From NCBI RefSeq assembly GCF_029263665.1, contig NZ_JAJUFQ010000024.1, forward strand, positions 1 to 63,885: a stretch of DNA of 63,885 nt. Reading direction: 5' to 3'. Below are positions 9,646-18,002 of this stretch, piece by piece. The first letter of the stretch is position 1. The number at the start of each line of letters is the position of its first letter. The notes beneath the pieces were generated by a model, which was not told where the DNA came from, did no database searches, and was given only the letters and a program-made list of their open reading frames with translations. This DNA comes from Halomonas sp. (GTDB lineage Bacteria > Pseudomonadota > Gammaproteobacteria > Pseudomonadales > Halomonadaceae). The translations under genes were made by a program, and so were the position numbers.

Positions 9646-9749
9646 TCGAGTTGCCCCAGGCCTTTCAGGGCAGAAGGATGCTGACTTGCCGCTGGAGGCA
9701 CATGCAAGCGAGAGACATGTCTGGCTGACAGAGCATATCTGATGGAAGC

Positions 9750-9786
9750 AAAAAGCCCGCTGATCACGAATCAGCGGGCTTTTTTG
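9750..9786 (+). terminator. Rho-independent terminator of apeB
   Basis: AAAAGCCCGCTGAT and ATCAGCGGGCTTTTTT form a 10-bp or longer stem with a short loop and a T-run. It lies between apeB and the convergent tRNA gene and may serve both. Confidence 0.9.
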
Positions 9787-9790
9787 TGTC

Positions 9791-9867
9791 TGGTGGCTAC
9801 ACCCTGACTCGAACAGGGGACCCCATCATTATGAGTGATGTGCTCTAACCAACTGAGCTATGTAGCC
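9791..9867 (-). tRNA. tRNA-Met (CAT), elongator
   Basis: 77 nt including an encoded CCA end. The acceptor arms GGCTACA and TGTAGCC pair fully. The D arm (AGCTCAGTTGGTTAGAGC) and anticodon arm ATCACTCATAATGATG with CAT in the loop closely match E. coli elongator tRNA-Met, not the initiator. The T arm is CCCTG-TTCGAGT-CAGGG. CAT could also mean tRNA-Ile2 (lysidine-modified), but the body sequence favours Met. Confidence 0.92.
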
Positions 9868-10490
9868 TTTCACGCGGCTGCATTGTACCCGCCTGATGTC
9901 TCGTGTCAAGCAAACCTACCGATCCTGATGTGTGGATAGAGAGGGTTTGGAGAAACTGCGTGCCATCACGTGACGGAAAACATGGGGCAGGGAACTACCT
10001 GGGCGATATCAGGAAATCAGGATTGAACCCTGAGTCGGGATTTTCTCAGGTTTTGAAAAGACATTTCTATGCGTGAGCCCAGAAAAGTCTGACAGATTTT
10101 CTGTGCCGCAAAGGCGAAGAATAGTAACGAGAGACGGTGAAACCATGCTGGATAGAAAATCCACAGTGGGCAGAAGACGTCCGGGAAGGAAGCAAAGCCA
10201 AGTGGGACAAAACCTGTCAATGGCTAGTTGATGTCTCACCATTGTACTACCGGCCCAAAGCTCCTTTAGTGGATTTGGTCAATTGATTATCAAGCATGTT
10301 TTTCGTCACTGGCACTTGGCTTATTGAAATGCATGGCTTCCCGTTGGGGGGCAGGCGCTCACGGATTCGAGGGCTTTAAGCAAGTGTAGCGGATGTTTTT
10401 GTTTGTGTGATTTTTTGTATCTGTAATCAAGGGAATTGAGGCTAATGTGGCACTGGCCACGCAGGGCTACAAGCCCAGGGAGGCATGAGC
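9868..10490. other. Long intergenic region without recognised gene
   Basis: About 620 bp between the tRNA and the AraC-type gene. ORFs of 67-77 codons here have no ribosome-binding site and no family resemblance. The right half becomes AT-rich (runs of T around 10,390-10,430), suggesting the AraC promoter. The left end carries the tRNA promoter. No repeat of the tRNA 3' end was seen, so no evidence of an integrated element. Confidence 0.5.
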
Positions 10491-11297
10491 ATGTTCAATG
10501 AAATGATGCGCGCAGAAATCTGGTTGCAAGAGACGCTGAATAGCCAACTCAGTATTGAGGATCTAGCAACGCGAATGGGATATTCTTCGTCACAGGTGCG
10601 GCGGCGTTTCCGTCAGTCATTCGGAATATCTCCCAGTGCCTATCGGGATATGCTGCGCCTGGAAAAAGCCGCCCGAATGTTGATTCACACACCATATGGG
10701 GTGCACGACATTGCTCGGTGCTGCGGATATCGCAATCATTCTGCGTTTACGCGTGCCTTCCAGCGTCGCTATCGGGTCGCACCTCGTGAATATCGCCAGA
10801 ACCAGCGTTTGGAGCTGTATCGTCAACGCCATAGTCTGCCGCACTTTTCTGTCCGCTTGCAGGATCTTCCGTTGCGTCGTGCTGCCGTGACTCGTTTGTA
10901 CCAGCCGCCGGAGCTCATCGATAACCTGGATGGCTGGAAGGCGAATGTGGAAGGGGCATACGATTTGCCTGCACGTCTGAATAACGCCGCGCCTATTGCC
11001 ATCCTGCACGATCACCCGATGGCCAGCGAAGCGCCTCGAATCGACATTGGCGTGCATGTTGATGAAGAGCATGCGCATCGCCTGGCTCTGCCCTTGCCTT
11101 TCCGCCTGGTGATGATGCCGGCCCAGCGTTATGCGTGCATTGACCTTGTAGATAGCTCGCAGCTGGGAAGTGCCATGATGTTCATGGCCTGCCGCAGCAT
11201 GTCAGAACATGGGGTCTACCTCAGTGGGGACGCACCACAGCTGGTCAAGTCTCACAATGGACTGGAGCTGCGCCTGCCTGTGCTGGAAGAAGAGTAA
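10491..11297 (+). CDS. AraC-family transcriptional regulator with GyrI-like effector domain
   Basis: 268 residues from the second of two close ATGs, chosen because GGGAGG lies at normal distance from it and almost touches the first (10485). Residues 1-100 carry two AraC-type helix-turn-helix units (LSIEDLATRMGYSSSQVRRR and VHDIARCCGYRNHSAFTRAF). The C-terminal ~150 residues (from FSVRLQDLPLRRAAVTR) look like a GyrI/SOUL-like small-molecule-binding domain, as in Rob/SoxS-type regulators of drug or stress response. No target gene is adjacent. It ends one base before the convergent XRE-cupin gene. Confidence 0.87.
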   Translation: MFNEMMRAEIWLQETLNSQLSIEDLATRMGYSSSQVRRRFRQSFGISPSAYRDMLRLEKAARMLIHTPYGVHDIARCCGYRNHSAFTRAFQRRYRVAPREYRQNQRLELYRQRHSLPHFSVRLQDLPLRRAAVTRLYQPPELIDNLDGWKANVEGAYDLPARLNNAAPIAILHDHPMASEAPRIDIGVHVDEEHAHRLALPLPFRLVMMPAQRYACIDLVDSSQLGSAMMFMACRSMSEHGVYLSGDAPQLVKSHNGLELRLPVLEEE

Positions 11298-11298
11298 T

Positions 11299-11850
11299 TC
11301 AGAACGTTCGTGCGGGAGTGGCGCAGCTCACTAGACGACAGGGTAGGTTGCCAGGGTTGCGGAAGCGGTGGGGGACATTGGTGTCGAAATAGTAGGCTTC
11401 GCCTGCGGTAAGGGTGCGGGTTTCGGCGCCAATGGTAATTTCGATTTCCCCTTCGAGAATGACACCTGCTTCTTCTCCTTGGTGGGCAATCATCTCGCGT
11501 CCTGTGTCACTCCCCGGAGGGTACGTCTCGACCATGAAGGACAGGGCACGGGACTCCCGGTTGGCGCCTATCAGCTTGAAGACGACATCGCCGCTACCTA
11601 CGTCGACGAGTTCTTCAGCACTGTAGAAGACCTGATTTCTGCTCTCCAGGTCCATGGTGAAGAAATCGCCGACACTCATGGGAATAGCGTCAAGGATCTT
11701 CTTCAGAGAACTGACCGAAGGGCTGACCTTGCCTTGCTCGATCAACGACAGGCTGGAGTGAGTGACGCCACAGCGCTTGGCCAGCTCACGCTGGGAAATG
11801 CCACGCAGGGTTCGCAGAGCCCGCAATCGGGCACCGACATCGTCTGACAT
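11299..11850 (-). CDS. XRE-family regulator with C-terminal cupin (PuuR-like)
   Basis: 183 residues: an N-terminal lambda-repressor-type HTH (LRTLRGISQRELAKRCGVTH) and a C-terminal cupin (HQGEEAGVILEGEIEITI, then FDTNVPHRFRNPG). Length, domain order and the ending CATPARTF parallel E. coli PuuR, the repressor of putrescine catabolism. No puu genes are adjacent, so the effector remains open. Its leader contains a duplicated 15-bp sequence spanning the ribosome-binding site (11854-11883), which may be an autoregulatory site. Confidence 0.88.
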   Translation of the reverse strand: MSDDVGARLRALRTLRGISQRELAKRCGVTHSSLSLIEQGKVSPSVSSLKKILDAIPMSVGDFFTMDLESRNQVFYSAEELVDVGSGDVVFKLIGANRESRALSFMVETYPPGSDTGREMIAHQGEEAGVILEGEIEITIGAETRTLTAGEAYYFDTNVPHRFRNPGNLPCRLVSCATPARTF

Positions 11851-11853
11851 CGA

Positions 11854-11883
11854 AACTTCCTTAATCGTAACTTCCTTAACCGT
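11854..11883 (-). promoter_or_regulatory. Tandem 15-bp repeat covering the XRE-cupin ribosome-binding site
   Basis: Two adjacent 15-base copies (plus strand AACTTCCTTAATCGT and AACTTCCTTAACCGT) with one mismatch lie 3 bp before the start codon. Each contains AAGGAAG on the coding strand, so the Shine-Dalgarno is duplicated. The outer copy runs into the dyad TTAACCGTTAA (11875-11885). Candidate self-operator. Confidence 0.45.
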
Positions 11884-11892
11884 TAATGATAT

Positions 11893-11923
11893 ATGACAGG
11901 GCCGGCTGAGCCGGCCCTGTCAT
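11893..11923. terminator. Perfect 14-bp hairpin downstream of gatB
   Basis: ATGACAGGGCCGGC-TGA-GCCGGCCCTGTCAT, a perfect inverted repeat with a 3-base loop, 100 bp past the gatB stop and about 43 bp upstream of the XRE-cupin start. There is no T-run, so it is either a terminator/attenuator of gatB readthrough or an operator. Confidence 0.55.
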
Positions 11924-12023
11924 GATCATGTCTCGAGTAACGTTGACTGACTGTCACGCACCAGCAGCGACAACCTATCTGTGCTGATGAAGTAAATCAA
12001 TCGTTTCATTTGGCATAATCGCA

Positions 12024-13478
12024 TCAGCACAAGGCATCGAGTTTTGCTTTCAGCAGGGCATTGACCTGCTGTGGGTTGGCTGTGCCGCGCGAGGCTTTCA
12101 TGACCTGCCCAACAAAGTAGCCGATCATCTTGCCGCGCTTGTCTGGTTCAGCATCACGATACTGGGCCAACTGAGCAGGACTATCGGCGATTACCTGATC
12201 GACCATGGCTTCGATGGCACTGGTATCGGTAACCTGTTTCAAGCCCTTGGCTTCGATGATGGCGTCGGCACTTTCGGCTTCTCCATTCCACAGGGCTTGA
12301 AAGACCTGCTTGGCAGCCTTGCCACTGATGGTGGCGTCAATCACCCTTGCGACCAATCCTCCGAGCGCTTCTGCCGTCACTGGGCTGTCGGCGATATCCA
12401 GATTGTCGCGATTGAGCGCCCCAGAAAGCTCACCTTGTACCCAGTTGGCTGCCTGTTTGGCATCACCGCATACATCCTTGACTCGTTCGAAATATTCGGC
12501 AGTCTCGCGGCTAGAGGACAGCACACCGGCATCATAGGCGGAAAGTCCTAATTCATTCAGGAAGCGTGCGCGCTTTTCGGCCGGTAGCTCCGGAAGTGTC
12601 TCGCGGAGGTGATCCACATAAGCCTTGTCCACCACTACTGGCAGCAGATCAGGGCAGGGGAAGTAGCGATAATCGTTGGCTTCTTCCTTGGTGCGCATGC
12701 CGCGAGTTTCGTCTGCGTCAGGGTCGTACAGGCGAGTTTCCTGTATCACTTCACCGCCGTCCTCGATCAGTTCGATCTGGCGTTCCACTTCATAAGCGAT
12801 GGCGCGTTCGACGAAACGGAAGGAGTTGACGTTCTTGATTTCGGCACGGGTGCCGAAAGCTTCCTGCCCCTTGGGGCGTACCGACACGTTGACATCGCAA
12901 CGCATGGAACCTTCGGCCATGTTGCCATCGGAAATGCCCAGATAGGTGACGATGGAGTGGATGGCCTTGAGGTAGGCAGCGGCTTCCTTGGCCGAACGCA
13001 TGTCCGGTTCGGAAACAATCTCCAGCAATGGCGTGCCAGCGCGGTTGAGGTCAATGCCGGTCATGCCATGGAAATCTTCGTGCAGAGACTTGCCGGCATC
13101 TTCCTCAAGATGGGCATGATGTACACGAATGATCTTGGAGCTGCCGTCATCCAGCAGGATCTCCACTTCGCCACGGCCGACGATAGGGTGATACATCTGG
13201 CTGGTCTGGTAGCCCTTGGGCAGGTCCGGATAGAAGTAGTTCTTGCGGTCGAAGATCGACACCTCTGGAATATCGGCGTTGATTCCGAGGCCGAACTTCA
13301 GTGCCATGGCAACGGCCTGTTCATTGAGCACAGGAAGGACGCCAGGCAAACCCAGGTCAACGGCGTTGGCTTGGGTGTTGGGCTCTGCACCAAATGCGGT
13401 GGAAGAGCCCGAAAAGATCTTGGATTGAGTGGCAAGCTGGACATGCACTTCCAGCCCGATCACGGTTTCCCATTGCAT
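12024..13478 (-). CDS. gatB: Aspartyl/glutamyl-tRNA(Asn/Gln) amidotransferase subunit B
   Basis: 484 residues, full length. The start MQWETVIGLEVHVQL and the segments DRKNYFYPDLPKGYQ, HLEEDAGKS, DLNRAGTPLLEIV and GSMRCDVNVSV are hallmarks of GatB, the kinase/transamidation subunit that activates mischarged Glu-tRNA(Gln) or Asp-tRNA(Asn). The C-terminal YqeY-like tail binds tRNA. It follows gatA with overlapping stop and start (TGATG), so the two are translationally coupled. Confidence 0.97.
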   Translation of the reverse strand: MQWETVIGLEVHVQLATQSKIFSGSSTAFGAEPNTQANAVDLGLPGVLPVLNEQAVAMALKFGLGINADIPEVSIFDRKNYFYPDLPKGYQTSQMYHPIVGRGEVEILLDDGSSKIIRVHHAHLEEDAGKSLHEDFHGMTGIDLNRAGTPLLEIVSEPDMRSAKEAAAYLKAIHSIVTYLGISDGNMAEGSMRCDVNVSVRPKGQEAFGTRAEIKNVNSFRFVERAIAYEVERQIELIEDGGEVIQETRLYDPDADETRGMRTKEEANDYRYFPCPDLLPVVVDKAYVDHLRETLPELPAEKRARFLNELGLSAYDAGVLSSSRETAEYFERVKDVCGDAKQAANWVQGELSGALNRDNLDIADSPVTAEALGGLVARVIDATISGKAAKQVFQALWNGEAESADAIIEAKGLKQVTDTSAIEAMVDQVIADSPAQLAQYRDAEPDKRGKMIGYFVGQVMKASRGTANPQQVNALLKAKLDALC

Positions 13479-14950
13479 CAGGCGTTCTCCTCGGCGAACT
13501 CAGGGCGGCGCAGGTGCCAGTCGGTAGATTGCTGGAACTGATGAGCAACATTGAGCAGGCGAGCTTCGGCGAAATGGGTACCGAGAATCTGCAAGCCTAC
13601 GGGGCGGCCGTTGGAGAAGCCGGCGGGAACGCTGATGCCAGGAATGCCCGCCAGGTTGATGGCGATGGTGTAGATATCTTGCAGATACATGGACACCGGG
13701 TCCTTCTTGGCGCCCAGGTCAAAGGCCGGTGTCGGAGCAGCGGGCCCCATCAGGACATCGACTTCTTCAAAGGCATCGAGGAAGTCCTGATGAATGAGTC
13801 GCCGAACCTGCTGGGCTTTCTTGTAATAGGCATCGAAAAAGCCTTCCGACAGGGTGTGGGTACCGATCAGGATGCGACGCTTGACCTCTTCCCCGAAGCC
13901 TTCAGCGCGTGTGCGCTTGTACAAGTCGATCAGGTCAGTGGGGTTCTCGCAGCGATGGCCGAAACGTACACCGTCATAGCGCGACAGGTTGGAAGATGCC
14001 TCTGCGGGAGCAATGACATAGTACGCGGGAATGGCGTAGGAGGTATGCGGCAGGCTGACCTCACGCACAGTGGCGCCAAGGCCTTCGAATACCTTGATGG
14101 CATCCTGAATGGCATTGCCGACATCTGTCGCCAGACCTTCCCCGAAGTATTCCTTGGGCAAGCCAATCTTGAGGCCGGCCAGCGGCGCGGAAAGTTCTTC
14201 GCTGTAATTCGGTACGCCCCGAGCGATGCTGGTGGAATCACGGGAGTCATGGCCGGCGATGGCATTCATCAACAGGGCACAGTCTTCCGCGCTGCGAGCC
14301 ATGGGGCCGCCCTGGTCCAGGCTGGAGGCATAGGCGATCATGCCATAGCGCGAGACGCGACCATAGGTTGGCTTGAGTCCGGTAATGCCGCAATAGGCAG
14401 CGGGCTGGCGAATGGAGCCACCGGTGTCAGTACCCATGGCGGCAGGTACCAGGCCAGCTGCCACGGCGGCGGCACTGCCACCGGAGGAGCCTCCAGGAAC
14501 TGCGTTGAGATCCCAGGGGTTTTTCACTGCGCCATAGAAGCTGGTCTCGTTGGAAGACCCCATGGCGAATTCGTCCATGTTGGTCTTGCCGAGGCTCACG
14601 GTGCCGGCAGCCTGAAGCTTCTCGACCACTGTGGCATCGTAAGGCGCTACGAAGCTATCGAGCATTTTCGAGCCGCAGGTGGTCTTCACACCTTTGGTGC
14701 AGAAAATGTCCTTGAGCGCGATGGGGGCACCAGTGAGCGGACCGGCTTCTCCCTTGGCTCGGCACTGATCGGCACGGTCGGCGGCTGCCAGAGCCTGGTC
14801 GGCGGTAACGGTGATGAAGCTGTTGAGTTGACCGTCAAGACGGTCGATGCGCCCGAGCAGCTCTTGTGTCAGCTCGCGGCTGGAGACTATGCCGGCATCA
14901 AGGGCCTTTGCAGTCTCGGTCAGTGTCATGTGGTGCAATTTATCAGTCAT
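13478..14950 (-). CDS. gatA: Aspartyl/glutamyl-tRNA(Asn/Gln) amidotransferase subunit A
   Basis: 490 residues with the amidase signature: catalytic Lys in GAPIALKDIFC, and the Gly/Ser-rich segment GGSSGGSAAAVAAG plus TDTGGSIRQPAAYCG holding the Ser-cisSer-Lys triad. GatA releases ammonia from glutamine and passes it to GatB. It sits second in gatC-gatA-gatB, overlapping gatB and separated from gatC by 231 bp. Confidence 0.97.
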   Translation of the reverse strand: MTDKLHHMTLTETAKALDAGIVSSRELTQELLGRIDRLDGQLNSFITVTADQALAAADRADQCRAKGEAGPLTGAPIALKDIFCTKGVKTTCGSKMLDSFVAPYDATVVEKLQAAGTVSLGKTNMDEFAMGSSNETSFYGAVKNPWDLNAVPGGSSGGSAAAVAAGLVPAAMGTDTGGSIRQPAAYCGITGLKPTYGRVSRYGMIAYASSLDQGGPMARSAEDCALLMNAIAGHDSRDSTSIARGVPNYSEELSAPLAGLKIGLPKEYFGEGLATDVGNAIQDAIKVFEGLGATVREVSLPHTSYAIPAYYVIAPAEASSNLSRYDGVRFGHRCENPTDLIDLYKRTRAEGFGEEVKRRILIGTHTLSEGFFDAYYKKAQQVRRLIHQDFLDAFEEVDVLMGPAAPTPAFDLGAKKDPVSMYLQDIYTIAINLAGIPGISVPAGFSNGRPVGLQILGTHFAEARLLNVAHQFQQSTDWHLRRPEFAEENA

Positions 14951-15181
14951 TTGGGAGGCCTGGCTTCCTGGGGTGTGGCTCCGAAGTGATCTGGTGCAAG
15001 CGTCGGATGATCGAGATCAATCTTTTGGCTTGCTCCTGGTCTGCCTATAAGTCGGCTATCGTTCCGCATTGTTCATGTCGAGATGCCTGGTCAGATACTT
15101 GGCAGCGATTTCAGACGCAGCTTCCATTTGAGGGCAACTGCTTTGCATCAGTGTGCTTTCCTTGCCGACTGCCTGATGACT

Positions 15182-15469
15182 TCACTCGACAACACGGGGC
15201 ACCAGATAAAGGCCGTTCTCGACTTGAGGGGCACAGCGTTGATACTCATCACGCAGGCTGGTCTCGGTGACCTCGTCAGCGCGTAGACGCTGAGTTGCCT
15301 CAAGTGGGTGGGCAAGGGGGGCTACGCCCTCGGTATCCAGAGATTGCAGTTGGTCAACCATTTCGAGGATTCTACGGATATCATCGAGATAGTGTGCTGC
15401 ATCGCTCTCGGAAAGGTCGATCCGGGCCAGATGTGCGGCGCGGAGGACTTCGGCGTGTTCAAGCGCCAT
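15182..15469 (-). CDS. gatC: Aspartyl/glutamyl-tRNA(Asn/Gln) amidotransferase subunit C
   Basis: 95 residues, the family's normal size, from the ATG at 15469 which has GAGG nine bases upstream; an upstream GTG at 15484 has no such site. Conserved pattern: VLRAAHLARIDLSE, LDDIRRILEMVDQLQ, and VAPLAHPLEATQRLRADEV. GatC is the belt that holds GatA and GatB together. First gene of the gat operon, divergent from mreB across 174 bp. Confidence 0.95.
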   Translation of the reverse strand: MALEHAEVLRAAHLARIDLSESDAAHYLDDIRRILEMVDQLQSLDTEGVAPLAHPLEATQRLRADEVTETSLRDEYQRCAPQVENGLYLVPRVVE

Positions 15470-15643
15470 GGTCGTGTTCCTCACAGGAGGTTCGCTGAAA
15501 TGACCGCAAAAGGTACCACATTCGAGACGTGTCTGGCAGAGTCATAAAGCAATGTATAGCGTTCCTGGCGCTTGCCGCAAAGGGGGGGCAGTGATACCGT
15601 TTGCATCCGCACAGGTTTCCGGTCTGCACTAGGTATTGTCTCC

Positions 15644-16681
15644 ATGTTCAAACGTTTAAGAGGTGTGTTCTCCAGCGATCTGTCGATCGATTTGGGAACG
15701 GCCAATACGCTCATTTATGTGCGCCATCGCGGCATCGTGCTGGACGAGCCGTCCGTCGTGGCCATTCGGCAGTCGGGTAATATGCGCAGTGTGGCTGCGG
15801 TGGGTTCCGATGCCAAGCGTATGCTGGGTCGCACCCCCGGAAACATTACCGCCATACGCCCAATGAAGGACGGCGTGATTGCCGACTTCACTGTGACTGA
15901 ACAGATGCTTCAGTACTTTATTCGCAAGGTCCACCAGAGCACATTCCTGACGCCTAGCCCGCGCGTACTGGTGTGTGTGCCTTGCATGTCGACGCAGGTC
16001 GAGCGTCGCGCCATCAAGGAATCGGCCGAGGGTGCGGGTGCCCGCGAAGTGTTCCTGATCGAAGAGCCGATGGCGGCCGCTATTGGTGCCGGGCTTCCGG
16101 TCGAAGAGGCCCAAGGTTCCATGGTGGTCGATATTGGTGGCGGCACCAGTGAGATCGCCATCATTTCCCTCAATGGGGTGGTCTATTCCGAATCCATCCG
16201 TGTTGGTGGCGACCGCTTCGACGAAGCGATCAGTTCCTACGTTCGTCGCCATTACGGTAGCCTGATCGGTGAAGCTACGGCCGAACGTATCAAGGAAGAA
16301 ATTGGTTGTGCCTACCCGGGTGGTGAGCTGCGCGAGATCGATGTGCGTGGCCGTAACCTGGCTGAAGGCATTCCGCGTAGCTTTACGCTCAATTCCCACG
16401 AAATTCTCGATGCTCTGCAGGAACCTCTGAGTTCTATTGTATCTGCCGTCAAGAGCGCCCTGGAGCAGTCTCCGCCCGAGTTGGCTTCGGATATTGCCGA
16501 ACGTGGCCTGGTGCTTACCGGCGGTGGTGCCTTGCTGCGTGACCTGGATAAGCTGATTGCGGAAGAAACCGGTTTGCCTGTGGTTGTCGCTGATGATCCG
16601 TTGACCTGTGTTGCTCGTGGTGGTGGCAAGGCGTTGGAAATGATTGATCAGCGCACCTTTGAACTGCTCTCCAGCGACTGA
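15644..16681 (+). CDS. mreB: Rod shape-determining protein MreB (bacterial actin)
   Basis: 345 residues from the ATG that opens the classic MFKRLRGVFSSDLSIDLGTA; an upstream in-frame extension to 15572 is not conserved. Actin-fold phosphate loops are visible: DLGTANTLIYV, VVDIGGGTSEIAII and LTGGGALLRDLD. The start gives the amphipathic N-terminus that binds membrane. MreB filaments guide the elongation machinery and peptidoglycan synthesis. The rest of the mre cluster follows, but after an unusually long gap of ~375 bp. Confidence 0.97.
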   Translation: MFKRLRGVFSSDLSIDLGTANTLIYVRHRGIVLDEPSVVAIRQSGNMRSVAAVGSDAKRMLGRTPGNITAIRPMKDGVIADFTVTEQMLQYFIRKVHQSTFLTPSPRVLVCVPCMSTQVERRAIKESAEGAGAREVFLIEEPMAAAIGAGLPVEEAQGSMVVDIGGGTSEIAIISLNGVVYSESIRVGGDRFDEAISSYVRRHYGSLIGEATAERIKEEIGCAYPGGELREIDVRGRNLAEGIPRSFTLNSHEILDALQEPLSSIVSAVKSALEQSPPELASDIAERGLVLTGGGALLRDLDKLIAEETGLPVVVADDPLTCVARGGGKALEMIDQRTFELLSSD

Positions 16682-17057
16682 TCCCGTCTGGTGTCTGGTC
16701 GTCGCATAGTCTTCGCCGTGGCGCAGGCTACGACAGGAGATAGGGGCGTCCTTGGCTTTGTATGAAAAGTCGGCGAGCGATGATCAGACAAGGCGGAATC
16801 GATCGACAAATCGTCAGGAATGGCGATCTGGGCAGCTCCGCTGCTCGTAGAGCGAGCGGCAGGGATGCCGCGAGTCAAAAAGCGGAGTTTACAGGGTGTA
16901 AATGAGCGTTTTGAGATCGATAGACTCGCTTCGCTCGCCCTTCGGCTATTGTCTCCGCTACGCTCTGGCTCAACGCCGCATGAGCAAGCGCAGGCACTTT
17001 ATCGTACAGAGCCTGGCAATGGTCGGCCTTTAAGGTTTTCGTAAAGGGAGTTGGATT
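16682..17057. other. mreB-mreC intergenic region carrying a repeat element
   Basis: About 375 bp split the normally compact mreBCD cluster. The centre holds copy 1 of the TTTAC/GTAAA element (16870-16929). The remainder contains several short GC-rich inverted repeats (for example GAGCGAGC near 16850 and GCTCGCC near 16933). The mreC ribosome-binding site AAAGGGAG is at 17043-17050. No coding sequence is seen. Confidence 0.6.
16870..16929. repeat. Dispersed structured repeat, copy 1 (TTTAC...GTAAATGAG core)
   Basis: The core at 16881-16915 contains TTTACA-GGG-TGTAAATGAG followed by TTTTGAG. It is bracketed by the inverted repeat GCGAGTC (16870-16876) and GACTCGC (16923-16929). A second copy with the same core and a different outer stem is at 57562-57636. 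Function unknown to me: it could be a structured RNA, a protein-binding site or a small mobile palindrome. Confidence 0.6.
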
Positions 17058-18002
17058 ATCAAACCGCTGTTCTCGCACGGCTCAGTGCCTGGTTATCGCA
17101 TGCTGATCTGTGCGGTGATGGCTGGGGCGCTGATGTTCGTTGACACTCATTTCACCCGGATGGAGTCGTTGCGTGCCCAGTTGTCGACCCTGGTGGCGCC
17201 GATTCAGTGGGTAGTGAGCCTGCCCAGTGATGTACTCAACTGGGGGTCTCTGGCGCTGTCTGATCAGCGTGCTCTGCTTGAAGAGAACAGCCGTCTCCGT
17301 GAACAGTTGCTGACCCTATCCCAGCGTGTTCAATTGATGGCAAGCCTGACTGCTGAAAATGTTCGCTTGCGTGAGCTCCTGGGAGCTGCCCAGGAGCACG
17401 ATGTCCCCTATCTGACTGCCAAGCTGCTGTCGCTTGACCCTGATCCGTTTACCCATCAGATCGTCATTGATCGTGGTCGCCGGGATGGTGTCTACATGGG
17501 GCAACCGGTGATGGATGCGTCCGGCATCGCGGGGCAGGTCAGTGAAACTTCCGCCTACTCGAGCCGTGTGCTGCTGCTGACGGATGCCAGCCATGCATTG
17601 CCTATTCAGGTGAATCGCAATGGCCTGCGTTTCATCATTCAAGGTACGGGCAATTACAACGACCTCCAGGTATTGCATGTCCCGGATAGTGCCGATATCC
17701 GTGAGGGTGACCTGCTGGTCACTTCGGGCATAGGCGGCCGTTTCCCGGGAGGGTATCCGGTCGCGCGTGTCACTGAGGTGGTTCATGGCTCTGGAGGGCC
17801 TTTTGCCAAGGTGAGCGCCAAGCCGGTTGCCCAGCTACAGCGTTCGCGGCATTTCCTTTTGCTGTTTCCGCCACATCCTGCACTGGATGTGAGTGAGGGG
17901 CGCTGGCACCCTGATCTGGATCCTCTGGCTGTAAAGGCTGCCATTCGATTGGGTGAGTGGCTGTCACCTCCGCCTGTCGAAAAGAAGAAAGAGGAGGAGT
18001 GA
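17058..18002 (+). CDS. mreC: Rod shape-determining protein MreC, probable non-canonical start codon
   Basis: 314 residues if started at ATC 17058. One transmembrane helix (MLICAVMAGALMFVD), a coiled coil (about 70-110: LLEENSRLREQLLTLSQRV) and two beta barrels exposed to the periplasm; a charged Lys/Glu tail ends the protein. MreC bridges MreB to the PBP2/RodA synthase. The only ATG/GTG option near the N-terminus, GTG 17085, would delete the conserved KPLFSHG segment (E. coli MKPIFSRG) and has no ribosome-binding site. AGGGAG at 17045-17050 instead points to ATC 17058 or ATT 17055. Its stop overlaps mreD (TGATG). Confidence 0.9.
   Translation: MKPLFSHGSVPGYRMLICAVMAGALMFVDTHFTRMESLRAQLSTLVAPIQWVVSLPSDVLNWGSLALSDQRALLEENSRLREQLLTLSQRVQLMASLTAENVRLRELLGAAQEHDVPYLTAKLLSLDPDPFTHQIVIDRGRRDGVYMGQPVMDASGIAGQVSETSAYSSRVLLLTDASHALPIQVNRNGLRFIIQGTGNYNDLQVLHVPDSADIREGDLLVTSGIGGRFPGGYPVARVTEVVHGSGGPFAKVSAKPVAQLQRSRHFLLLFPPHPALDVSEGRWHPDLDPLAVKAAIRLGEWLSPPPVEKKKEEE

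Noticed and set aside
9791..10490. Integrated element at the tRNA-Met gene
   Set aside because: No duplicate of the tRNA 3' end, no integrase and no foreign-looking genes in the flanks.
11893..11923. Clear Rho-independent terminator
   Set aside because: The stem is perfect but no T-run follows on either strand, so it was kept only as a hairpin with moderate confidence.
13394..14989. 531-codon open frame on the plus strand opposite gatA
   Set aside because: It mirrors gatA codon structure; gatA is unmistakable on the other strand, and the plus-strand protein has no recognisable motifs or ribosome-binding site.
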